DNA of 50,061 bases from JBKEDS01 sp047975545 (lineage in GTDB: Bacteria; Bacteroidota; Bacteroidia; Flavobacteriales; Flavobacteriaceae): assembly GCA_047975545.1 (NCBI GenBank), contig JBKEDS010000034.1, positions 1 through 50,061 on the forward strand, written 5' to 3'. The notes beneath the pieces are model-generated. The model worked only from the letters and a program-made list of their open reading frames with translations, searched no databases and was not told the DNA's origin. Below, piece by piece: positions 43,258 to 50,061 of the stretch (the stretch's first letter is position 1; every line of letters starts with the position of its first letter). The translations under genes were made by a program, and so were the position numbers.

Positions 43258-43447
43258 GCGTCATTGCGAAGGCGGCACGACTGAAGCAATCCCTATGTTA
43301 AAAACGAACAACGATTTTTAAGCTCAGCGAATCTCTGTGAAAAACCTCGGCGAACCTCTGTGTAACAACGATTTTAGATTAACGAACAACGATATTAGAT
43401 TTTTGAAGTTAAGCGTCATCGCGAAGGCGGCACGACTGAAGCAATCC
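43256..43447. repeat. Two REP-like units flanking CTCTGTG-type repeats between the LuxR genes
   Basis: Unit 1 (43256-43292) and unit 2 (43411-43447) share AAGCGTCAT(T/C)GCGAAGGCGGCACGACTGAAGCAATCC over about 37 bases. Between them AACGAACAACGAT occurs at about 43303 and 43381, and CTCTGTG twice (about 43332 and 43356) within a segment of the kind common between flavobacterial genes. No gene is seen. Confidence 0.75.
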
Positions 43448-43481
43448 TCTCACCATATATTAAAACAAAAAAGAATAAAAC

Positions 43482-44240
43482 ATGACACCCCCATATGATT
43501 TCAAGCAACTGTTCGATGTTTACAAATCCGATTTGTTTTTCGAGGACTACTATTCGGCCGACGATTACAAATACTGGGTCGAAAGTTATGTCGAAATAAA
43601 CAAGCCCGATTTTATTGCCGTAATGAACCTAAGCAATACCGAAAACCCGGTTGTTTATAGCCATAATTTTAATTTGGAATTTCCCGTAGGCAGCAACGAG
43701 TCGGTTTACGAAATAGTAAATGCCGTAAGCCAAGAACACTTGCACCGGATTTTCGAAGCCGACAGGATGTGTTTTAAGTTCTTGGAAACCAGTAATTTTA
43801 TAGCCAAGTCGCCACTATTCCAATTGCGCTTTACCGTAACCTTAAAGGATAAGCCCATTGCACTTTTAAGGGATGTGGTTTTTATACCCGACCGAAACCA
43901 AAACAAACTGCTTAACGTGTTTTTGGTAGCCTTTACCAACATTACCGATTTAGATGGCACCTCCCCAACCCCCAAAATAGAAATAAAGCACCATTTGCAG
44001 GATTTGGCCAAGATAAAAAAACTGGAAAAGTTTAAAAAGAAACTCACTAACGTCCTGCTGGGCAAAAAAGTGCTAACGGCAAGGGAAGAACAAATTTTAA
44101 ATTTAATAGCCGAGGGCATGTCCAGTACCGATATTGCCGAGCATTTGCAAATATCGGTAAACACCATAAACACCCACAGGCAAAACCTAATACGAAAATT
44201 TGGGGTTAAAAATATCAATGCCCTAATAAATATGATATAA
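43482..44240 (+). CDS. LuxR-type transcriptional regulator with PAS-like N-terminus (2)
   Basis: A 252-residue paralogue of the gene at 42502. The N-terminal sensory part (YKYWVESYVEINKPDFIAVMNL; LLNVFLVAFTNITDL) and the LuxR helix-turn-helix (about 192-252; LTAREEQILNLIAEGMSSTDIAEHLQ, ISVNTINTHRQNLIRKF) align along the whole length. Divergence is large enough that the duplication is not recent. It sits 229 bases upstream of the giant adhesin gene in the same direction and is a candidate for its control, on position only. Confidence 0.9.
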   Translation: MTPPYDFKQLFDVYKSDLFFEDYYSADDYKYWVESYVEINKPDFIAVMNLSNTENPVVYSHNFNLEFPVGSNESVYEIVNAVSQEHLHRIFEADRMCFKFLETSNFIAKSPLFQLRFTVTLKDKPIALLRDVVFIPDRNQNKLLNVFLVAFTNITDLDGTSPTPKIEIKHHLQDLAKIKKLEKFKKKLTNVLLGKKVLTAREEQILNLIAEGMSSTDIAEHLQISVNTINTHRQNLIRKFGVKNINALINMI

Positions 44241-44469
44241 GTATTTAAAAAGCGCTGTTAAAAACCAAAACACCACTACTGAAAAATAAGTAAGATAATA
44301 AAACATAAACCCAAGTATAAACGATTTTATCGAAAATGAAAAGCCTTGTATAACCAACCAATGTCATTCTCTATAATTTCGTTCAAGTTTTTAAAAAGAA
44401 CAAGGTTTTTTTACAACCATTAAACAACAATAAACAGTAACCCCCCCAATTTAAATAATTAAGAGTAAT

Positions 44470-47400
44470 ATGAATGCAACAGTACATTTTAGTATTACGG
44501 GCAAAAACAAAACCGTAAGGGCAGGCCGTACGCTAATTACGGCAATTTTGCTTTTAAGTGCAGTTTATAATATTTGGGCATCTAACGGCTGTAAAGCAGA
44601 AGATAAAAGCCCGGCACCAAGCAACGCCCTATTTGTCGATAGTGCTCTGCATGATAAGCAAATCATAACAAAAGCCTACAACAACTTTAAAACAGAAAAC
44701 ACTTACCATCTGTTTTCGCACGGTAAACCGGGCATGCTTTTCATTAATAATAAATGGTACAATGCGCCCCAAATAGCAGCTTTTATAAAAATGAAAGTCG
44801 AAGGGCTTGGCAAAACCATAAAAGCCATCAATATATATGGTTGCAATTTTGCGCAAGACAAAGCCGGGCTACAAGCAGTTTCGTATTTAGAAAAAAACCT
44901 CGGTGTTTCTATTTCGGCCTCAAGCAATATAACGGGCGCAAATGGCGATTGGGTTCTCGAAATAGGAAAAAAACAAAATATACCCGAACTAAGCCTATAC
45001 CCGTACAACTTACAGTTTTCGGTCGTTCGTGGTTTCGATTCAAGTCGTTTTACGTTATATAATGCGGTACAAAACTGGGGTACCCCGGCAGGCTTGTTCG
45101 ACCAAAACGAAGAAGTTAATTCAGAATGTTTCGGTATAATAAGAGGGCTTACAACAGCCGATTGGGGTTTTGGTTACAAACTAAATACCCCGGCTTTGCT
45201 TTCGCATTTCACCATTAATAAACGTAACGATTGCTGCGGAACAAGGGCAACAGGTGGTGTGTTCGAGGTTTACCTAAATGGTGTTTTAAAGTACAGCTCG
45301 GCGCCAACCTCGGGCAACGACGATGTCCTGGTGTTCAACATAGGTGCCAATGGCGTATTGGGCGATGAGTTTCGCTATGTTATTAAAAACGGCGGAAGCC
45401 CCACTTACGGTGGTGATATTATGAATATTTCCGATTTCGACGTTATTGCCCACACCGATACCGATGGCGATGGCTATAACGATTTGGTGGATAACGATGT
45501 CGATAATGACGGCATCCTAAACACAACCGAATGTTACGCTTACGAAGTTGGTACTGTAACCAGTTCAAACACAACGGCTACGGCAACCATTAATGGCACG
45601 GCCATAAACGCAACCTTTACAACCGATGCCAACGGAAAAATCCAAACGCACGCATCGCCCAATTTTGTGTTTGCCGAGGGCGATACCGATGCCAATGCAG
45701 GGGCGGTTTACAAAATTACTTTTAACCAACCGATTTACGATATGTCCTTGTATTTGGGAAGTTTAAATTATTTAAATCCGGACAGCAAAACAGTAATTGG
45801 AAATTTTGTTATAACCCTTAATAATGGTGCGGTATATAATAACGTCGATTTTATTCTGAAAAATCCGTTAAACGCACCAAAAAAAATAATGTACAACTAT
45901 AACACGGTCGATTACCATGCCTTACAGCCTTCTATCGCAGGGGGCGATACACAGGCCGATGCCGTGGTCGACTTTATTGGTATACCCAATACGGTTGGCA
46001 ATGGCATAAAATCGGTGTCTTTCCAACTGTTGCAAAATAATGCGGGGTACATCATAAATTCATTTGCAAGGCCTTTAATTACCATGGCTTGCGATACCGA
46101 TGGCGATACCCTGCCCGATTATTTGGATACCGATGCCGATAACGACGGCTGCCCCGATGCCATAGAGGGTACAAGGGACTATACCTATAACGATATAAAC
46201 GATTCCGGACACATTAAAACAGGAAGTGTAGATGCCAATGGTGTCCCAAATGGGGGCTTGTCGCAAGGGCTCGGATCGTCAAGGGATAGTACAACCCAAG
46301 CGTCCGAATGTAATTCCTGTAACACAACAAGCACCCTGTTTACCGATGCCGATGGCGATGGGGTAGGCGACGATTGCGATTTGGATAACGACAACGACGG
46401 CATTCTCGATACAACCGAAGGTTATTGCAGTACTTCTACTGTATTTAATTGGGCTGCGCCTAATACGGATATTATAGGGAACAATCCTTATTCGTTTGGG
46501 GATATAGAGGTTACGGCTACCGTACAAATGGATAATCCTTCCGAATGTTATGTGACAAATTCTACGGGAACCAATGGTCAATTTAACGGGTGGGTTATTC
46601 CGCATAATAGCCAAAACCCCAAAGTTCCTATTATAGCGGCATTAAATTTTAGCGAACCAATTATACTGTCGAGCTTTCAAATTGGCGATATCGACGGAGG
46701 GTCGACTGCTTCGGGAGGGAATAATTCCGAAAGGGTTACGGTAAACATAAAATTTGCCGATGGAACCATCTATAATTTGCAACCATCCGATTTCACGGCG
46801 GGATCTTCTATCACATATCTTGGAAATAATAAATTTAGCGGAGTTGGGGGAGGGGCGCCCCACAACGACCCCGAAGTGGTTTTAACCGTGCATCCCGATT
46901 TAGAAAACGTGGCTTCTATAGAAGTACAATATATAATGGCCGATACAAGTTCTGCTGCCCAAAGCGGAAACATTACATTGTTCAACGGCTTAAAAAAATG
47001 TAATGCCCTCGATACGGATAACGACGGAACGCCCGATTATCTTGATACCGATTCCGATAACGACGGCTGCCCCGATGCCATAGAGGGAACAAGAACTTAC
47101 ACCTTTAACGATATTGATGCTTCGGGAAAAATTAAAATAGGAACAGTAAATGCTTCCGGTATTCCCAATGGCGGATTGTCGCAGGGTGAAGGCTCATCAA
47201 AAAATAGTACGACCCAAGCAGAAGAATGCAATGCATGTAATGCAACAAGTACCTTGTTTACCGATTCCGATGCCGATGGCGTTGGCAATAGCTGCGACCT
47301 CGATAACGATAACGACGGTATTCTCGATGTTAACGAAGGCTGCCACGATACCGAATTTTATGGCAATAATACAAGCCCAGTGGGCGACCCCGATGTGGTA

Positions 47401-48660
47401 CGGATTTCTTATCCTTTTGAAACCAGTGCGTTGTCGCCTTCAAATTCAAACATTGCAAATATAATTACGGCAAGTACCGTGTCCAATATTAGTACAAGTG
47501 GTGTTACGGCAACATGGAACGCCTCCGAAAGCCTTAATATTACGGGCGTTAATTCAAGCTCGCTTTCCGAAGCCATAGCCAATAACGAATATTTACAGTT
47601 TAGTTTTAAAACCATAACGGGCAATTTCGATGCCTATATCGATTGGTTCGGGCTTTTAAACCGGGTAAATACAAACCCCAAGTTTACGGCAACTTTTGCG
47701 GTTTCCAACAATGGATTTAGTGGCAATTCAACAATTTTGGGTACAATTTCCCAAATAGCGGGCGAAGGGGGCGGAACATATCCCGTAGGAAGAAGGGCTT
47801 TCGATAATGAAGATTATTACCTAACTTCCAATACTACCTACACCGTTCGTATTTACATTTACAATATAGGGGGCGAAACCGTGACTTTGAATTTTGACGA
47901 CCCTATCCTGGCATTCGATTACTGTAATATCGATACTGATAAGGACGGTATACTAAATTACCTCGATGTCGATTCCGATAACGACGGTTGTCCCGATGCT
48001 ATTGAAGGGGGGGGCGATTTTACAGCATCCAATTTAACAAGTTCCAGCAATCTCGCCGATGCCGATGAAGGGGCAGTAGGTACCAATGGCGTACCCACCA
48101 ATACGGGTAGTCCCCAAGCCAATACAACGGCAGTAACTACCAGTGAAACAATCACTTTAAGCAGTATAACAGCTTTGCCTACGCAACCTGTTTGCCAAGG
48201 TAATACGGTGCAATTTACAGCTAATGCAACGTTTACCCAAGTAACCAATTTTGGAACAACGGGAAGCACAAGTGACGATACAAATTCAGCCCCAACCGAA
48301 ACGGGGTTAATATACAAGTGGTATTTGGCGTCTAATCCCTCAACGGTTTTGGGGGCGACAAAAACCTTACAATTGAGCAATGTAACAACGGCAATGTCTG
48401 GTAATGTGTATAAAGTTGAAGTAACAAGTCCTAAAAATAGTTGTCCTCAAGAAACAACAGTAACTTTAACCGTAAATCCCTTGCCCACAGCCCCTACCAG
48501 TGGCGGAAACAAAACCGAATGCGAGTCCAGCCCAATCCAAACCCTAACGGCTACGGCCACGGCGCCCTCGGGTGCAACGGTAGTTTGGTACACGGCAGCT
48601 ACTGGCGGCACAGTCGTAACGTCCCCGACCCGCAATACTGTGGGTACGGTAACCTATTAA
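44470..48660 (+). CDS. Giant SprB-like surface adhesin, N-terminal part (open to first stop)
   Basis: The open frame gives 1396 residues. In order: an N-terminal export segment (hydrophobic about 22-37); a DUF4347-like domain (about 50-180) with NIYGCNFAQDKAGL and ITGANGDWVLEIG; a beta-rich domain (about 185-325); thrombospondin-3 calcium repeats (DTDGDGYNDLVDNDVDNDG near 330, and similar near 540, 625, 850, 930 and 1155). A ~105-residue DYLDTD...CDLDNDNDGILD unit is nearly duplicated at about 46105-46425 and 47020-47340. Then come Ig-like segments (from about 1240). The frame ends in a TAA at 48658 that replaces TAC in a repeat; the same frame then continues. No T9SS C-terminal domain is in the window. 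Resemblance to SprB-type gliding adhesins rests on the downstream repeats. Confidence 0.88.
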   Translation: MNATVHFSITGKNKTVRAGRTLITAILLLSAVYNIWASNGCKAEDKSPAPSNALFVDSALHDKQIITKAYNNFKTENTYHLFSHGKPGMLFINNKWYNAPQIAAFIKMKVEGLGKTIKAINIYGCNFAQDKAGLQAVSYLEKNLGVSISASSNITGANGDWVLEIGKKQNIPELSLYPYNLQFSVVRGFDSSRFTLYNAVQNWGTPAGLFDQNEEVNSECFGIIRGLTTADWGFGYKLNTPALLSHFTINKRNDCCGTRATGGVFEVYLNGVLKYSSAPTSGNDDVLVFNIGANGVLGDEFRYVIKNGGSPTYGGDIMNISDFDVIAHTDTDGDGYNDLVDNDVDNDGILNTTECYAYEVGTVTSSNTTATATINGTAINATFTTDANGKIQTHASPNFVFAEGDTDANAGAVYKITFNQPIYDMSLYLGSLNYLNPDSKTVIGNFVITLNNGAVYNNVDFILKNPLNAPKKIMYNYNTVDYHALQPSIAGGDTQADAVVDFIGIPNTVGNGIKSVSFQLLQNNAGYIINSFARPLITMACDTDGDTLPDYLDTDADNDGCPDAIEGTRDYTYNDINDSGHIKTGSVDANGVPNGGLSQGLGSSRDSTTQASECNSCNTTSTLFTDADGDGVGDDCDLDNDNDGILDTTEGYCSTSTVFNWAAPNTDIIGNNPYSFGDIEVTATVQMDNPSECYVTNSTGTNGQFNGWVIPHNSQNPKVPIIAALNFSEPIILSSFQIGDIDGGSTASGGNNSERVTVNIKFADGTIYNLQPSDFTAGSSITYLGNNKFSGVGGGAPHNDPEVVLTVHPDLENVASIEVQYIMADTSSAAQSGNITLFNGLKKCNALDTDNDGTPDYLDTDSDNDGCPDAIEGTRTYTFNDIDASGKIKIGTVNASGIPNGGLSQGEGSSKNSTTQAEECNACNATSTLFTDSDADGVGNSCDLDNDNDGILDVNEGCHDTEFYGNNTSPVGDPDVVRISYPFETSALSPSNSNIANIITASTVSNISTSGVTATWNASESLNITGVNSSSLSEAIANNEYLQFSFKTITGNFDAYIDWFGLLNRVNTNPKFTATFAVSNNGFSGNSTILGTISQIAGEGGGTYPVGRRAFDNEDYYLTSNTTYTVRIYIYNIGGETVTLNFDDPILAFDYCNIDTDKDGILNYLDVDSDNDGCPDAIEGGGDFTASNLTSSSNLADADEGAVGTNGVPTNTGSPQANTTAVTTSETITLSSITALPTQPVCQGNTVQFTANATFTQVTNFGTTGSTSDDTNSAPTETGLIYKWYLASNPSTVLGATKTLQLSNVTTAMSGNVYKVEVTSPKNSCPQETTVTLTVNPLPTAPTSGGNKTECESSPIQTLTATATAPSGATVVWYTAATGGTVVTSPTRNTVGTVTY

Positions 48661-48990
48661 GCCGCTTCAAAAAACAGTACAACGGGTTGTGAAAGCACGA
48701 GCCGAACAGCGGTAACCTTAACGATAAACGCAGCGCCCACAGCCCCGACCAGTGGCGGGAACAAAACCGAATGCGAGTCCAGCCCAATCCAAACCCTAAC
48801 GGCCACGGCCACGGCGCCATCGGGTGCCACGGTAGTTTGGTATACGGCGGCCACGGGTGGCACAGTCGTAACGTCCCCAACCCGCAATACTGTGGGTACG
48901 GTAACCTATTACGCCGCTTCAAAAAACAGTACAACGGGTTGCGAAAGCACGGGGCGAACAGCGGTAACCCTAACGATAAACCAAAGTCCA
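48487..48990 (+). repeat. Tandem 252-bp Ig-like repeat (two copies)
   Basis: Two nearly identical 84-codon units begin at about 48487 and 48739 (CAGCCCC(T/G)ACCAGTGGCGG and GTTTGGTA(C/T)ACGGC in each). They encode TSGGNKTECESSPIQTLTAT, then VVWYTAATGGTVVTSPTRNT. The first copy has TAA where the second has TAC at the equivalent codon (48658 against 48910). Confidence 0.9.
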
Positions 48991-50061
48991 TCATTAAGTT
49001 TAAACGGTTTGCCTACAAATGTTTCTTGTAAAGGTGGAAATAATGGGGTATTTAGTGTAACAGCTTCAGGGGGAAGCGGAAGTTATACTTATAGTTTGTA
49101 TAGTGATTATAGCAATAGTAACACAACAGGAACTTTTAATGGATTATCTGCAAATACATATACTGTTTATGTGAAGGATGGAAATAACTGTTCAACCATA
49201 AATCCACTTCAAGTAACCATCACCGAACCCGAAAGCCTAACGGTAGTGCTAACCACCAACGGCCAAACCAATGTGGACTGCAAGGGCAACGCCACGGGGT
49301 CGATAGACGTTACGGTAAGCGGCGGCACTTCGCCCTATACGTACTTATGGACAAGCGGTGAAACCACCGAGGATATAAGCAACCTCACGGCAGGCAGCTA
49401 TAACGTAACGGTAACGGACGCCAAGGGCTGTACGGCCACCTTGTCGAGCGCCATTGCCATTACCGAACCCGAAACATTAACGGTAACACTTGCCACCAAC
49501 GGCCAAACCAACGTGGACTGCAAGGGCAACGCCACGGGGTCGATAGACGTCACGGTAAGCGGCGGCACTTCGCCCTACACGTATTAGTGGGAAAGCGGTG
49601 AAACCACCGAGGCACTAATCGGATTAACAGCAGGCAGCTATAACGTTACGGTAACGGACGCCAAGGGCTGTATGGCGACTTTGTCAAGCGCCATTGCCAT
49701 GACCGAACCCGAAACATTAACGGTATCCCTTGCCACCAATGGCCAAACCAACGTGGACTGCAAGGGCAACACCACGGGGTCGATAGACGTCACGGTAAGC
49801 GGCGGCACTTCGCCCTATACGTATTTGTGGACAAGCGGAGCAACCACGGTCTATATAAGCTTCCTGTCGGGAGTGAGCTTTTATGTTACGGTTACGGACG
49901 GAAATTGCTGTACGGCGACTTTTTCTAGCGCCATTGCCATCACCGAACCCGGAACATTAACGGTAACACTTGCCACCAACGGCCAAACCAACGTGGACTG
50001 CAAGGGCAACGCCACGGGAGCGATAGACGTTACGGTAAGCGGCGGCACTTCGCCCTACACG
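48661..50061 (+). pseudogene. Same adhesin frame downstream of the first stop, running off the window
   Basis: This is the in-frame continuation of the gene at 44470. It encodes the rest of the second Ig-like unit, then SprB repeats: LSLNGLPTNVSCKGGNNG, followed by 80-residue units VDCKGNATGSIDVTVSGG, TSPYTYLW and AGSYNVTVTDAKGC. A second in-frame stop, TAG at 49585-49587, replaces the TTG (Leu) seen in neighbouring units. The frame is open from 49588 to the window end. Its product should be the T9SS-exported adhesive region, but the two stops prevent its translation as read. It may be a true pseudogene or the result of sequence errors in the repeats. Confidence 0.75.
49242..50061 (+). repeat. 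240-bp tandem SprB repeats
   Basis: GGCCAAACCAA(T/C)GTGGACTG recurs at 49261, 49501, 49741 and 49981, exactly 240 bases (80 codons) apart, with CCGAACCCG(A/G)A about 30 bases before each. Units 1 and 2 are nearly identical. Units later in the window diverge in their middle part (about 49840-49920), with several non-synonymous changes. The last unit is cut by the window edge. Confidence 0.92.

Noticed and set aside
43706..44218. 170-codon minus-strand ORF opposite the second LuxR-type gene
   Set aside because: It is a shadow of a well-supported gene; the sense-strand product has a full LuxR domain.
48658..49587. Programmed stop-codon readthrough or recoding
   Set aside because: Two different stop codons (TAA and TAG) at sites that are sense codons in the sister repeats, with no visible downstream structure or known recoding system; mutation or error is simpler.
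48487..50061. CRISPR array
   Set aside because: The repeats are 240 and 252 bases long, directly adjacent without spacers, in frame, and encode Ig-like and SprB units.
1..50061. tRNA genes
   Set aside because: I looked in the gene-free gaps for cloverleaf features (GTTCRANNC arms and matching acceptor stems) and saw none that hold up; a tRNAscan run would settle it.

Overview
The window looks like chromosomal DNA of a gliding-type member of the Flavobacteriaceae (Bacteroidota). Evidence: several proteins end in type IX secretion (T9SS) type B C-terminal domains; a gene at the right edge carries SprB-type repeats; NusB is the long Bacteroidota form; many genes have a TAnnTTTG minus-7 box and no clear Shine-Dalgarno; and the intergenic hairpin repeats are of a kind common in flavobacteria.

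Layout. 1-440: 3' end of a 23S rRNA gene, 5S rRNA and a strong terminator. 440-3340: a hairpin repeat, a Pif1-like helicase with HRDC and HTH tails, and a REP-like block. 3339-8643 (minus strand): adaptor, MacB-type permease and TolC export genes, followed by murQ and a small membrane protein. 8841-13916: an AT-richer accessory cluster with a broken AraC regulator diverging from two aldo/keto reductases, a broken NTF2-like gene, an alpha/beta hydrolase and a cupin lipoprotein. 14589-20794: housekeeping genes (monomeric icd, rplS, nusB, a GNAT gene, a DUF1573 lipoprotein, yajC). 21021-35513 (minus strand): four tandem T9SS type B surface-protein genes downstream of an ABC-2 transporter pair. 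35892-38103: prfC and a YoeB-type toxin-antitoxin pair. 38119-42123 (minus strand): receiver, PAS/GAF histidine kinase, HPt and LytTR regulator, plausibly one split phosphorelay. 42502-44240: two paralogous LuxR-type regulators. 44470 to the window end: a giant DUF4347/thrombospondin-3/Ig-like/SprB-repeat adhesin, interrupted by two in-frame stop codons and running off the edge.

How it works together. The right half is largely cell-surface biology: T9SS-exported proteins, an ABC transporter, a phosphorelay and two LuxR regulators next to a SprB-like adhesin. That the regulators control the adhesin is inferred from position only.

The least explained signals are non-coding. A roughly 140-bp sequence occurs twice, next to tolC and in the icd leader. 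Two families of intergenic hairpins vary in sequence while keeping their stems paired. A 125-bp MITE-like element follows yajC, and a multi-hairpin stretch lies between icd and rplS. Several reading frames are broken: two by one base in homopolymers, one by another single-base loss, one by a small deletion and one by two nonsense codons. These may be real decay or phase variation, or assembly error; raw reads would decide.
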